In this document: positions 53,966 to 63,520 of the stretch, piece after piece
Numbering within the stretch: position 1 is the first letter of the stretch
Layout of the letters: the number at the start of each line of letters is the position of its first letter
Made by a program: the position numbers and the translations under genes
Origin: Flavobacterium sp.
GTDB lineage: Bacteria; Bacteroidota; Bacteroidia; Flavobacteriales; Flavobacteriaceae
Assembly: GCF_027482425.1 (NCBI RefSeq)
Contig: NZ_JAIXWA010000041.1
Coordinates: 62,001 to 126,000, forward strand
Reading direction: 5' to 3'
DNA: 64,000 bases
Notes under the pieces: model-generated
Told to the model about the DNA's origin: nothing
Databases searched by the model: none
The model's input: the letters and a program-made list of their open reading frames with translations, nothing else

Positions 53966-55252
53966 TTATTGTTTTTGTAAGGCTAAAATTCCCGTTTTCA
54001 AAATCTGTCCAAATGCATACATATCTTCATAGGAACAATAGAAAGGAGCGGGAGCCAACCGAATTACATTGGGTTCGCGCCAATCGGTAATGACGCCATT
54101 GTTCATTAAATAATCGAACAAACTTCGTCCTTGTCCATGTAAATATACGGACAATTGGCAGGCGCGTTCTTCGGGATTTTTGGGCGTGATGACTTCAAAA
54201 TCGGCGCCTTCCAGCTGTTGGTCGATGTCGTGTAACACAAATTCGAGGTAAGCTGTTAGTTGGTTTCGCTTTTCAATTAAACGGTCCATACCCACTTCAT
54301 CAAAGAGTTCGACCGAGGCCAAATAGGGAGCCAATGACAATATGGGCAAATTACTCACTTGCCAACCGTTGGCCCCGTGGACTGGGTCAAAATCGGGTTC
54401 CATTTTGAAACGACGTTCTTTATTATGTCCCCACCAACCCGCGAAACGAGGGAGATTGCTGTGGTGGTGTTTTTCGTGTACAAAACAACCCGAGGCATTC
54501 CCGGGGCCGGAGTTCATGTATTTATAACTACACCATGCTGCAAAATCGACATTCCAATCGTGTAAGTTCAATTTAATATTCCCCGCAGCGTGAGCCAAAT
54601 CGAATCCCACATAAGCACCCACAGCGTGACCTGCTTCGGTGATCGTTTTCATATCAAACACTTGACCCGTATAATAATTAACGCCACCCCATAAGACGAG
54701 TGCCAACTCCTCGCCTACTTCGTTAATTTTGGCCAGAATATCTTCGAGACGAATGTTGTGTTCGCCTTCACGTCGTTTGACCTCAACAATAGCGTCTTTG
54801 GGATCGAAACCGTGTACGCGCACTTGAGATTGGAACATATATTGATCGGAGGGAAAGGCTTTTTCTTCGCAAATGATTTTGTAGCGTTTGCCTTCAGGGC
54901 GGTAAAACGATACCATCAGAAGGTGAAGATTTACCGTTAGGGTATTCATTACGGTTACTTCAGAGGGCAAGGCACCTACAATTTTACCGAGAGGCTCAGC
55001 AAAACGTTCGTGGTAATCCCACCAGGGTTTCTCGGCATAAAAATGGCCTTCTACGGCAAGATTCGCCCAGTCATTCATTACATCCTGAACAAATTGGGAA
55101 GCCGATTTGGGTTGCAACCCCAACGAATTCCCCGTAAAGTAAATTACATTTTTACCGTTGTGTTGCGGAAAAATAAATTGATCGCGATAGGAACGTAATT
55201 TGTCTTGTGCGTCGAGTTGTTGTGCGAATTCTCGCGTATTTTGAAATATCAT
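53966..55252 (-). CDS. kynU: Kynureninase
   Basis: 428 residues, PLP-dependent, cleaves kynurenine or 3-hydroxykynurenine to (hydroxy)anthranilate and alanine. Residue 1 onward: GNSLGLQPKSA, with the PLP-binding GFDLAHAAGN (Asp218) and WCSYKYMNSGPG, where Lys244 forms the Schiff base. The length matches the usual 410-430. With kmo at 46390 it forms the lower kynurenine pathway, though the two genes are not in one operon. Confidence 0.94.
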   Translation of the reverse strand: MIFQNTREFAQQLDAQDKLRSYRDQFIFPQHNGKNVIYFTGNSLGLQPKSASQFVQDVMNDWANLAVEGHFYAEKPWWDYHERFAEPLGKIVGALPSEVTVMNTLTVNLHLLMVSFYRPEGKRYKIICEEKAFPSDQYMFQSQVRVHGFDPKDAIVEVKRREGEHNIRLEDILAKINEVGEELALVLWGGVNYYTGQVFDMKTITEAGHAVGAYVGFDLAHAAGNIKLNLHDWNVDFAAWCSYKYMNSGPGNASGCFVHEKHHHSNLPRFAGWWGHNKERRFKMEPDFDPVHGANGWQVSNLPILSLAPYLASVELFDEVGMDRLIEKRNQLTAYLEFVLHDIDQQLEGADFEVITPKNPEERACQLSVYLHGQGRSLFDYLMNNGVITDWREPNVIRLAPAPFYCSYEDMYAFGQILKTGILALQKQ

Positions 55253-55340
55253 TGTTGCGTTGGTTTGAAGGGTAAATGTAGTAATCTTGAGGGAGATTTG
55301 AAATAGAAATTATGAGTTATGAATTATGAGTTATGAACTG

Positions 55341-55355
55341 GCAGGCAGGTTGACT
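55341..55355. repeat. 15-bp direct repeat, left copy
   Basis: Sequence gcaggcaggttgact. The same 15 bases occur at 57360-57374 in the same orientation, so the LamG gene lies between the two copies. Confidence 0.7.
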
Positions 55356-55449
55356 CCTTCACCTTAATTAGAATCGTTTTCTGTTTAAGAGTTGAGAGCA
55401 CAAGTCAGTTGATTTGAACAGTAATTTCTCATAGTTGTGCATTTTTAGT

Positions 55450-55457
55450 TACATTTG
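55450..55457 (+). promoter_or_regulatory. -7 box TACATTTG for the LamG gene
   Basis: Exact TAnnTTTG, 24 bases before ATG 55481. Nearby TTG elements are at non-ideal spacing (12 or 33 bases). Confidence 0.5.
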
Positions 55458-55480
55458 TGTGAAATTTAACACAAACACAT

Positions 55481-57208
55481 ATGAAATCTAAATTATTACT
55501 TATTGTAACGAGCTTGATTTTGGTGGCTCAAACCCTTGTGGCGCAAGTGCCTTCTTATGTCCCTACAAATGGATTGGTAGGGTATTGGCCGTTTAATGGG
55601 AATGCCAATGATGCCAGTGGCAATGGAAACAATGGAACCGTGAATGGAGCAACGTTAACCACCGATCGAAATGGAAATGCGAATAGTGCGTATAGTTTTG
55701 ATGGGGTGGATGATTATATAATTGCAAATGGTGGAAACCAATTTGCAACAACTAGTCGCACTGTTTCTTATTGGATTGTGGCTGACCAAAATTTATATGG
55801 TGAACTTATTTGTCTTGGAAGCCCTGCAAGCACATATTGGGGTTGTATTAGTGCAAATACTGAAACAAGGATTAATTTTGGGAGAGGTTGTTTTGAAAGT
55901 GGTACAGCTCTAACACCACAATATCAAATTGGACAATGGTATTATGTAACATTCTGTAATATAAACGAAACAACAAGTAATATTTATATTAACGGAATAT
56001 ATATAGGACAAATAAATCACACGCCACCAAATTCTTGTTCTTCAAAGGCTAATTTATATTTTGGAGTAGATATATTTTCAATTCCTGAATATCATAATAT
56101 CAAATTAGACGACATCGGCATTTGGAACCGTGCTCTCACCCCACAAGAAATCACTAATTTATACAACGCCTCTTTGCCCCAAACCGCTTGCTTACCTGCC
56201 AATGTACCCACGAGTGGCTTAGTAGGCTATTGGCCGTTTTGTGGCAACGCCAATGATGAAAGTGGCAATGCAAACAACGGAACGGTAAATGGCGCTACAC
56301 TCACTACCGACCGTTTTGGAAATGCGAATAGTGCGTATAATTTTGATGGCGTGAATGATTTAATTAGAATACCTCATCAAAACGAACTGAACTTAATTGG
56401 AGACTATTCAATTTCTGTATGGTACAAAGGAAATTATCAAAATATATTTAATAACAATTGGGTCTTTATTTCTAAAAGAGATGATAATGGTACTTGTTGC
56501 TCTCCTAATGTTCCATATGGTGTTTTTATTCCTTTCAATAGTACTAATTTTGCTGTACCAGCTATGGCATACGCAAATGGAAGTTATAGCTTTTCTGCAC
56601 CGCCAAATACGAGTCCAATTTCTTTAGACCAATGGCAAAATCTTATTATAACTAACTCCTCTGATTTATTAAAATTTTACATCAATGGTCAATTAATTTT
56701 TAATCAAAGTATTTCTTCCTCGTTAAGAGCACCAAATACTTCAGATTTATTGATTGGAACTGTAAATAGAGAGGTCGGAGCAGAGTGGATGAATGGGAAA
56801 CTCGACGACATTGGTATTTGGAACCGTGCCTTAACCCAAGAAGAAATAACAAACTTGTATAACACCAACCAATGTATAACGAACATTACCGTTACTGATA
56901 CCTTGATTATTAACGTGGGGCAGTTATCGTTTACCAACCCGGTAACCTGGGCCAACAATATCACCATCGCGCCCAACCCAGCCAGCACTGAAGTAAACAT
57001 CAACTTCAACAACATAACCAACTTGTCTGGCGGTTCCATCAACATTATCAACGCTTTGGGGCAATCGGTGGCTACAACCCCTATTACAGCATCGGGCACC
57101 AACACTACCCTAAGCTTAGCTACTTGGGGCGGCACCGGGATGTATTTTGTACAAATTATCAACCCACAAGGGCAAATAGTCGATATTAAGAAGATTATTT
57201 TGCAATAA
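55481..57208 (+). CDS. Secreted protein with two LamG/concanavalin-like domains and T9SS type A domain
   Basis: 575 residues. A signal peptide (1-21, ending LVAQ) is followed by two tandem concanavalin/LamG domains at about 27-245 and 245-465; each starts GLVGYWPFNGNANDASGNGNNG-like (second copy GLVGYWPFCGNANDESGNANNG) and ends LDDIGIWNRALT. LamG folds bind glycans or proteins. The C-terminal 75 residues (ITIAPNPASTEVNINFNN, INIINALGQSVATTP) are a type A T9SS sorting domain. It is likely cell-surface or released. Followed by its own terminator. Confidence 0.85.
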   Translation: MKSKLLLIVTSLILVAQTLVAQVPSYVPTNGLVGYWPFNGNANDASGNGNNGTVNGATLTTDRNGNANSAYSFDGVDDYIIANGGNQFATTSRTVSYWIVADQNLYGELICLGSPASTYWGCISANTETRINFGRGCFESGTALTPQYQIGQWYYVTFCNINETTSNIYINGIYIGQINHTPPNSCSSKANLYFGVDIFSIPEYHNIKLDDIGIWNRALTPQEITNLYNASLPQTACLPANVPTSGLVGYWPFCGNANDESGNANNGTVNGATLTTDRFGNANSAYNFDGVNDLIRIPHQNELNLIGDYSISVWYKGNYQNIFNNNWVFISKRDDNGTCCSPNVPYGVFIPFNSTNFAVPAMAYANGSYSFSAPPNTSPISLDQWQNLIITNSSDLLKFYINGQLIFNQSISSSLRAPNTSDLLIGTVNREVGAEWMNGKLDDIGIWNRALTQEEITNLYNTNQCITNITVTDTLIINVGQLSFTNPVTWANNITIAPNPASTEVNINFNNITNLSGGSINIINALGQSVATTPITASGTNTTLSLATWGGTGMYFVQIINPQGQIVDIKKIILQ

Positions 57209-57229
57209 CCGTAACTTATTTCCTAAAAA

Positions 57230-57260
57230 AAGCGTGGTCTTTTCGAGAAGTACCACGCTT
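57230..57260 (+). terminator. Terminator of the LamG gene
   Basis: Stem AAGCGTGGT/ACCACGCTT (9 bp, perfect) with a 13-base loop, followed by TTTTA. Located 22 bases after the stop. Confidence 0.88.
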
Positions 57261-57359
57261 TTTTATTTGAAGTTTCTATTGTTGTTAAAAGTAATCCATT
57301 TTCAAACCTTCTTAAAGCAGACAAATTTTCAAATCCTCAAATTTTCAAATCTATCTTCT

Positions 57360-57374
57360 GCAGGCAGGTTGACT
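57360..57374. repeat. 15-bp direct repeat, right copy
   Basis: gcaggcaggttgact, identical to 55341-55355. It lies three bases before the queA stop codon (57377). Confidence 0.7.
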
Positions 57375-57376
57375 AA

Positions 57377-58426
57377 TTATAATATCAACATTGCATCGCC
57401 ATACGAGTAAAAACGGTATTTTTCTTTTACCGCTTCTTCGTAGGCTTTTTTCATCAAATCGTGTCCACAGAAAGCCGAAATCATCATCAACAAGGTTGAT
57501 TTGGGCGTGTGGAAATTGGTCACCATACAATTAGCGATACTAAAATCATAGGGTGGAAAGATGAATTTATTGGTCCAACCATCATACGGATTTAAGGTGC
57601 GGTTGGAAGAAACCGAACTTTCAATGGCGCGCATCGAAGTCGTACCGATACAACACACGCGGCGTTTGTTTTCAATAGCCTTATTCACCGTATCACAGGC
57701 TTCTTGTGAAATACGTAATTCTTCGGAGTCCATTTTGTGTTTGGACAAATCCTCTACTTCAACAGGATTGAAGGTTCCTAATCCCACGTGAAGGGTGACT
57801 TCAGCGAAGTTGATGCCTTTGATTTCTAGACGTTTCAACAAATGCTTTGAAAAGTGTAACCCAGCAGTGGGTGCAGCCACGGCGCCTTCTTCTTTGGCAT
57901 AAATCGTTTGGTAACGTTCGGCGTCATCTTCGGTTACTTCGCGGTTGATGTATTTTGGAATCGGCGTTTCGCCCAATTCTTTTAATTTATAACGGAATTC
58001 TTCATACGATCCGTCGTATAAGAAACGTAAGGTACGTCCACGAGACGTTGTGTTATCAATAACCTCAGCAACTAAGGAATCGTCATCGCCGAAATACAAT
58101 TTATTTCCGATACGAATTTTACGGGCAGGATCGACCAAAACATCCCATAGGCGTTGTTCTGCATTTAATTCGCGTAACAAGAAAACTTCGATACGAGCGC
58201 CAGTTTTCTCTTTGTTTCCATACATACGCGCTGGAAACACTTTGGTATTGTTTAAAATCATCACATCGCCATCGTCAAAATAGTCGATAATGTCTTTAAA
58301 CAATTTATGTTCGATTTGCCCTGTGCTGCGGTGTATAACCATTAAACGCGACTCGTCTCGGTTTTCAGCGGGAAATTCGGCCAGTAACTCTGGAGGTAAA
58401 TGGAAATTAAAATGGGATAGTTTCAT
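57377..58426 (-). CDS. queA: S-adenosylmethionine:tRNA ribosyltransferase-isomerase
   Basis: 349 residues, the usual length. QueA transfers the ribosyl part of SAM to preQ1-modified tRNA, forming epoxyqueuosine. The N-terminus [45 protein letters not shown] and [17 protein letters not shown] with [10 protein letters not shown] are QueA signatures. Cytosolic. It begins a housekeeping cluster (queA, aroA, mazG-like, dtd, rsgA) on the minus strand. Confidence 0.95.
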   Translation of the reverse strand: MKLSHFNFHLPPELLAEFPAENRDESRLMVIHRSTGQIEHKLFKDIIDYFDDGDVMILNNTKVFPARMYGNKEKTGARIEVFLLRELNAEQRLWDVLVDPARKIRIGNKLYFGDDDSLVAEVIDNTTSRGRTLRFLYDGSYEEFRYKLKELGETPIPKYINREVTEDDAERYQTIYAKEEGAVAAPTAGLHFSKHLLKRLEIKGINFAEVTLHVGLGTFNPVEVEDLSKHKMDSEELRISQEACDTVNKAIENKRRVCCIGTTSMRAIESSVSSNRTLNPYDGWTNKFIFPPYDFSIANCMVTNFHTPKSTLLMMISAFCGHDLMKKAYEEAVKEKYRFYSYGDAMLIL

Positions 58427-58512
58427 CTTTTTATAGCCTTTAAATTACATTGTTTTGCCTCACGACAAACAAGTGCAAATATACTATCCGCAAAAGGGGG
58501 TTGTCAAGTAAA

Positions 58513-59784
58513 TTAGGATTTATTTTCCGACATTTCCCCTGAAATCCCTGCCTGCGCGAGATCACTCCAAAAAGTGGGATACGATTTTGACACCACTTCG
58601 GCGTCTTCAATAATTAGAGGCACGCGAAGGGCTAAAGGAGCAAAAGCCATGGCCATGCGATGATCTTGATAGGTTGCAAGGGCAACATTGGGGTGAATAT
58701 GGGACGAAGCTACTAAAAAAAGAGCGTCCTCAGTGGTTTGGATTTGTCCTCCTAGTTTTGAAATTTCTTGTTGTAAGGCTGCCAACCGATCGGTTTCTTT
58801 GATTTTTAACGTATGTAACCCGGTCAAAGTACACGAAATTCCGAGTCCGAAACAAGACACTGCAAGGGTTTGTGCGATATCGGGAGCTCCCATTAAATGG
58901 GCTTCAAAATGTGACGTTGTGGGTAGTGATACTTTGGTAAGTTGAAGGCGAAAATCGGGTAAAAATGTGGTGGTTACGCCTAAATGTTCATACAAAGAAA
59001 CCAAGATTTGATCCCCTTGTAAACTTTCAGCCTGGTAACTTGTTAACGTAACTTGAGAACCTACTTCCGATAAAGCGATTATACTATACCAATACGAGGC
59101 CGAAGACCAATCACTTTCAACCGTGATGGATTGACTAGTTGCCATGGCAGATTGCACTTCAAACGGCGCCACCGCAATGTGGTTCCCTTCAAAGGAGGTG
59201 GTTACGCCAATTTGATTCAATAAGGCAAGAGTCATTTGTATGTAGGGAACAGAAGTAATTTCCCCTTCCAAAGTTAATTGGAGTCCGTTTTCCAAACTCG
59301 GAGCAATTAATAATAATGCGGAAATATATTGACTGCTGATATGAGCGGGCAAACTAACTTTGTATTGTAATAGCTTTTTCCCTTTTATTCTCAAGGGCGG
59401 AAAACCGTCTTGATCCGCATAGGTTATGTCGGCGCCCAATTGTCGAAGGGCTTCCACTAGAATTCGAATCGGGCGTTCCTGCATGCGCGACGAACCCGTA
59501 ATCAGGACTTCTTTTCCTTCTTGAATGGCAAAAAAAGCGGTAAGAAAACGCATGGCTGTTCCGGCATGATGCACGTCAATGAAAAGTTGGCCTTGATTTT
59601 CAAGCATTAATTTTCGAAGGGCCTGCATGATTACTTCCGAATCATCGGAATTGGAAGTGTTTTCCAAGTGTATATGCGGATATAACGCTTGGAGCAAAAG
59701 AAGCCGATTGGTTTCTGACTTTGACCCCGTAATGGCTATTTCTTTTCCTGTAAGTAACTTAGAATGCAGAAGGTGATGGGTCAT
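58513..59784 (-). CDS. aroA: 3-phosphoshikimate 1-carboxyvinyltransferase (EPSP synthase)
   Basis: 423 residues. AroA joins shikimate-3-phosphate and PEP in the shikimate pathway. GSKSETNRLLLLQAL (20-34) and HAGTAMRFLTAFFA are substrate-binding signatures, and LKIKETDRLAALQQE contains the typical KETDR motif; DHRMAMAFAPLAL also is canonical. The chain appears complete. Retained although the downstream prephenate enzymes appear lost at the right edge. Confidence 0.94.
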   Translation of the reverse strand: MTHHLLHSKLLTGKEIAITGSKSETNRLLLLQALYPHIHLENTSNSDDSEVIMQALRKLMLENQGQLFIDVHHAGTAMRFLTAFFAIQEGKEVLITGSSRMQERPIRILVEALRQLGADITYADQDGFPPLRIKGKKLLQYKVSLPAHISSQYISALLLIAPSLENGLQLTLEGEITSVPYIQMTLALLNQIGVTTSFEGNHIAVAPFEVQSAMATSQSITVESDWSSASYWYSIIALSEVGSQVTLTSYQAESLQGDQILVSLYEHLGVTTTFLPDFRLQLTKVSLPTTSHFEAHLMGAPDIAQTLAVSCFGLGISCTLTGLHTLKIKETDRLAALQQEISKLGGQIQTTEDALFLVASSHIHPNVALATYQDHRMAMAFAPLALRVPLIIEDAEVVSKSYPTFWSDLAQAGISGEMSENKS

Positions 59785-59819
59785 GTAACGCGATTAATTT
59801 GAGTCCAATGCTAAGGAGA

Positions 59820-59849
59820 TATGAATTACGAGTTATGAATTATGAGTTA
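59820..59849. repeat. Repeated ATTATGAGTTATG-type intergenic DNA
   Basis: gaattacgagttatgaattatgagtta-type imperfect direct repeats of about 14 bases. Similar DNA is at 55311-55337. These are non-coding AT repeats also seen in other flavobacterial intergenic regions; no function is known to me. Confidence 0.5.
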
Positions 59850-59895
59850 GAAAGTTACTAGTCACTAGTCACCCCCGAAGTTTCGGAACCAATCC

Positions 59896-60222
59896 CTACT
59901 TCAGCTTCTCATTAGTATGATGGCGGTCGTGGTCGCGTTTCGTTTTCAAGTCCATTTTTTTATCAAATGCGGCTTGCAAATCGACCCCTGTTTGATTGGC
60001 CAAACAAAGTACGACAAATACGACGTCGGCCAGTTCTTCGCCGAGATCTTTGTTTTTATCACTTTCTTTTTCCGATTGTTCGCCATAGCGGCGTGCAATG
60101 ATACGGGCTACTTCTCCCACTTCTTCGGTGAGTTGCGCCATATTGGTGAGTTCGTTAAAATAGCGAACACCATGATTTTTAATCCAATGATCGACGTCGA
60201 GTTGGGCGTTTTTTAGGTTCAT
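59896..60222 (-). CDS. MazG-like nucleotide pyrophosphohydrolase
   Basis: 108 residues from ATG 60222 (an ATG three codons earlier, 60231, is also possible). The MazG fold is readable: ELTNMAQLTEEVGEVARII (ExxE motif) and LGEELADVVFVVLCLANQTGVDL (ExxD). These enzymes hydrolyse NTPs or dNTPs with magnesium, helping clean the nucleotide pool. It lies between aroA and dtd on the same strand. Confidence 0.88.
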   Translation of the reverse strand: MNLKNAQLDVDHWIKNHGVRYFNELTNMAQLTEEVGEVARIIARRYGEQSEKESDKNKDLGEELADVVFVVLCLANQTGVDLQAAFDKKMDLKTKRDHDRHHTNEKLK

Positions 60223-60318
60223 GATTATCATTGAAATTTAACAGTTACTAAATACGTAATTTAATAATTTTTTTATGCTAGCAAACCTATAAAGTTTGTA
60301 AATTCATTAATATTAAAA

Positions 60319-60771
60319 CTACTCTTTAATACGAGTATCAATAAAAATAGTGACTGGACCATCATTGAGCAAGGCGACTTTCATGTCGGCGCCAAAAATA
60401 CCTGTACCAACTTTTTTCCCCAATTCACGTTCCATAGCCAACACAAAGGCTTCATATAACGGAATCGCTTGTTCGGGACGCGCTGCTCTAATATACGAGG
60501 GGCGATTGCCTTTTTTGGTCATGGCATGTAACGTAAACTGACTCACCACAATACAATCCCCTTGGCAATCTTTGACAGATAGATTCATAACCCCCTGGGC
60601 ATCGCCAAAGATGCGGAGGTTCGCAATTTTGGACGCTAACCACTGCACATCCTCTATCCCATCGGCTTCTTCTACACCCAATAGAATCAATAAACCCGAT
60701 TGAATTTCAGAAACTACTTTTCCATCAACAGTTACTGAAGCTTGAGTGACTCTTTGGAGAACTGCACGCAT
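60319..60771 (-). CDS. dtd: D-aminoacyl-tRNA deacylase
   Basis: 150 residues, the typical length. DTD releases D-amino acids (and glycine) mischarged on t[23 protein letters not shown] at the N-terminus, [20 protein letters not shown] with the SQFTL motif, and the C-terminal [10 protein letters not shown] (the Gly-cisPro-like NDGPVT motif) are all present. Located between the MazG-like gene and rsgA on the same strand. Confidence 0.95.
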   Translation of the reverse strand: MRAVLQRVTQASVTVDGKVVSEIQSGLLILLGVEEADGIEDVQWLASKIANLRIFGDAQGVMNLSVKDCQGDCIVVSQFTLHAMTKKGNRPSYIRAARPEQAIPLYEAFVLAMERELGKKVGTGIFGADMKVALLNDGPVTIFIDTRIKE

Positions 60772-60846
60772 GATGAGCTATTTTAAATTTTAAATGATAA
60801 ATTTTGAATTTTTTGATAATTAAAACTGTTTACTACAAACTAATCA

Positions 60847-61809
60847 CTACAAACTCTTTCGTTCTTCAGCATACTGGTCTCCACGGTACTGCTCGTCATC
60901 ACCCGCTAAAATTTGCAAATAACTACGGTAACGCGACCAAGCAATTGCATCAGCATCTAGCGCTTTTTTTACCGCACAATGGGGCTCTTCTTTGTGTAAG
61001 CAATTGTTGAACTTGCACGATTCTTTTAAGGCAAAAAACTCCGGAAAGTAATCGCCTACCTCTTCAGGTGCCATGTCTACTACGCCAAAACCACGAATGC
61101 CAGGAGTATCAATAATTTTTGTCCCGAATGACAAATCAAACATTTCGGCAAATGTTGTCGTATGTTGCCCTTGCTGATGGGAATCCGAAATCGAAGCGGT
61201 ACGTAAGTCCAACCCCGGTTCCAACGCATTGACTAAAGTAGATTTCCCTACCCCTGAATGGCCCGAAAACATACATACTTTATCGCGCATTAACGCTTTC
61301 AGTTCCTCAAGACCTTTGACTTCTAAGGCCGAAACGCGCAAGCAACGATAGCCAATCTGACTGTAAACATATTGCAAAAACAATTGCTCCTCCAAAGCCG
61401 CTTCGTCATAGGTGTCTATTTTATTAAATACGAGAACCGCTTCGATACCATAAGCCTCAGCAGTAACCAAAAACCGATCGATAAAACTCGTCGTTGTAGT
61501 AGGATTATTGATGGTTATCAGTAAAAAAACAACATCTACATTGGCCGCGATGATGTGCACTTGTTTGGACAAGTTGACCGATTTGCGGATAATATAATTT
61601 TTTCGGTCGTGAATGGTGTGAATCTGTCCAATGGTTTCATCGGTGGACTGATCTAAGTCAAAATCAACGCGGTCGCCCACAGCAATCGGATTGGTACTTT
61701 TGATACCTTGGATGCGGAATTTTCCTTTAATCCGACAATCGTACAGCGCTCCCGTATCCGTTTTTACTGTGTAGTAACTTCCCGTCGATTTGTAAACCCA
61801 TCCTGTCAT
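60847..61809 (-). CDS. rsgA: Ribosome small subunit-dependent GTPase A
   Basis: 320 residues from ATG 61809; the longer GTG-start frame (to 61836) would lie inside the upstream terminator hairpin. RsgA assists 30S ribosome maturation. Circularly permuted GTPase: NKID (G4) comes before the P-loop GHSGVGKST (G1) and DTPG (G3). An OB fold precedes and a zinc motif (CKFNNCLHKEEPHC) follows. Complete. Confidence 0.95.
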   Translation of the reverse strand: MTGWVYKSTGSYYTVKTDTGALYDCRIKGKFRIQGIKSTNPIAVGDRVDFDLDQSTDETIGQIHTIHDRKNYIIRKSVNLSKQVHIIAANVDVVFLLITINNPTTTTSFIDRFLVTAEAYGIEAVLVFNKIDTYDEAALEEQLFLQYVYSQIGYRCLRVSALEVKGLEELKALMRDKVCMFSGHSGVGKSTLVNALEPGLDLRTASISDSHQQGQHTTTFAEMFDLSFGTKIIDTPGIRGFGVVDMAPEEVGDYFPEFFALKESCKFNNCLHKEEPHCAVKKALDADAIAWSRYRSYLQILAGDDEQYRGDQYAEERKSL

Positions 61810-61828
61810 GCTACAAAAATAAAAGAAA

Positions 61829-61848
61829 AAAGGCACCGAAGTGCCTTT
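61829..61848 (-). terminator. Terminator of the 172-residue secreted protein gene
   Basis: Stem AAAGGCAC/GTGCCTTT with loop cgaa. On the minus strand it follows the stop at 61871 and is followed by T-rich DNA. The GTG within it is the false start of the longer rsgA frame. Confidence 0.85.
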
Positions 61849-61870
61849 AGTATTTTGAAATAATACGGAA

Positions 61871-62389
61871 TTAGTATTTGTAAGCTACTCCTTTTTTGAT
61901 GACCTGTGAGCCTCCCAATTGGTTGGAATTAGCTCCTACAGTTGCTTTATCAGCTGTCAACAAAATGAAAGGACATCCTAACTTAGCGGCTTCCATTTTT
62001 AATTTTTTCTCCGCTTTTTTGTCTCCAGTATTTCCAGTTTGGAAGTTGATTAATCCTGTTTTTCCACGTACTTCTTCTCCTTTTTTCAAACCAGAAATGT
62101 AAGCTTTATCTTCCAAGATGACCACTTTTTCCCAATCGTCTTCTCCGTTTACAACAATTTTCTCTGTAACTTCTTCTACACGTCCGGATTTTCCGTAAAC
62201 GATTTTTTCGATGGCATACTTACTTACTGTATTTTCTGCATCCTCGCCATCATATTTGAATACGATGGTGAACTCTTCTAATTTAACTACTTTTCCGGTA
62301 ATCACTTCACCGTTATGCTTGTAAATTTTGTCTGCCTGTGCTGATACAATAGAAGTGATCAAGGCAAATAGTAAAACTAATTTTTTCAT
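61871..62389 (-). CDS. Secreted hypothetical protein (DUF-like)
   Basis: 172 residues from ATG 62389, where a signal peptide starts (KLVLLFALITSIVSAQ). The upstream frame (to 62512) would overlap the DAHP synthase end and put the signal peptide inside the protein. The mature domain starts ADKIYKHNGEVITGKVVKLEEFTIVFKYDGED, a pattern common in Bacteroidota proteins that sense envelope stress or act as chaperones. A second part ends AAKLGCPFILLTADKATVGANSNQLGG, reminiscent of heavy-metal-binding (YbjQ-like) or lipoprotein-like endings. Role unknown. Confidence 0.7.
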   Translation of the reverse strand: MKKLVLLFALITSIVSAQADKIYKHNGEVITGKVVKLEEFTIVFKYDGEDAENTVSKYAIEKIVYGKSGRVEEVTEKIVVNGEDDWEKVVILEDKAYISGLKKGEEVRGKTGLINFQTGNTGDKKAEKKLKMEAAKLGCPFILLTADKATVGANSNQLGGSQVIKKGVAYKY

Positions 62390-62429
62390 GATAAATAATT
62401 TATAGGTTATCGAACGCAATATTACTAAA

Positions 62430-63515
62430 TTATTCTGACTTAAACACTTTTTCTTGATGCGCGATACTTTCTTGGTGAATGGCTTTAAAGAACTGAACGA
62501 TAAACTCTTCACTCAAACCTCTTTGCGAACCCTCATTAACCATGCGTTCTAGGATTTCATTCCAACGTTTATTCTGTAAAACGGCTACATTCTTCGCCTT
62601 TTTCAACGCCCCAATATCTTCGGCCACTTTCATTCGTTGCCCAATGACGTCCAACAACTTAGCGTCGTAATCGTCGATTTTGACCCGAAGCTTCGATAGT
62701 TGCTGTAAATAGTCGCTATCCGCATCATCCTCTTTACGAATGACCAAATCAAAAATAATCTGCTTCAACCGCTCGGGGGTCACTTGCTGTGCCACATCAC
62801 TCCACGCATTATCGGGATCGCAATGGGTTTCGATAATCATCCCATCATAATTGAAATCCAAGGCCTGCTGTGTTACTTGAAAAATCATATCGCGCTGGCC
62901 CGTAATGTGCGACGGATCAATAATCAAAGGGATATCGGGAAATTTACTCTGAAAATCAATCGCAATTTGCCACTCAGGATTGTTGCGGTATTTGGTTTTT
63001 TCATAGGTTGAAAATCCGCGGTGAATCACACCCAATTTCTTGACTCCCGCATTATACAACCGCTCTACGCCTCCAATCCACAAGGCCAAATCAGGGTTTA
63101 CAGGGTTTTTCACCAAAACTATTTTGTCTGTATTTTGTAAGGCATCGGCGATTTCTTGCACGGCAAAGGGATTGACCGTAGTACGAGCACCAATCCACAA
63201 TACATCCATATCATGTTCCAAGGCCAACTTCACATGCGCCGCTGTAGCCACTTCCACCGCCATTAACAAACCGGTTTCGGCTTTGGCTTTTTGCAACCAC
63301 TTTAAACCAATTTTCCCCACGCCTTCAAATCCACCGGGACGTGTACGCGGTTTCCAAATCCCAGCGCGGTAAATCGACACCTTTGAATCTTGCAATTCAC
63401 GGGCAGTTTGCATGACCTGATTTTCGGTTTCGGCACTACACGGACCCGCAATTACCAACGGATGGGGCAAATGAAAATCATCTAACCATGTGCGCATTTC
63501 TATTCTATTTTTCAT
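62430..63515 (-). CDS. Bifunctional 3-deoxy-7-phosphoheptulonate synthase/chorismate mutase
   Basis: 361 residues, complete. Residues 1-255 are a type I-beta-like DAHP synthase (GPCSAE at 24-29, KPRTRPGGFEG, HRGFSTYEKTKYRN, DPSHITGQRD). Residues about 265-361 are an AroQ-type chorismate mutase (LRVKIDDYDAKLLDVIGQRMKVAEDIGALKK). It starts the shikimate pathway and converts chorismate to prephenate. The genes that use prephenate should lie upstream, but only remnants remain there. Confidence 0.92.
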   Translation of the reverse strand: MKNRIEMRTWLDDFHLPHPLVIAGPCSAETENQVMQTARELQDSKVSIYRAGIWKPRTRPGGFEGVGKIGLKWLQKAKAETGLLMAVEVATAAHVKLALEHDMDVLWIGARTTVNPFAVQEIADALQNTDKIVLVKNPVNPDLALWIGGVERLYNAGVKKLGVIHRGFSTYEKTKYRNNPEWQIAIDFQSKFPDIPLIIDPSHITGQRDMIFQVTQQALDFNYDGMIIETHCDPDNAWSDVAQQVTPERLKQIIFDLVIRKEDDADSDYLQQLSKLRVKIDDYDAKLLDVIGQRMKVAEDIGALKKAKNVAVLQNKRWNEILERMVNEGSQRGLSEEFIVQFFKAIHQESIAHQEKVFKSE

Positions 63516-63520
63516 AGGGC

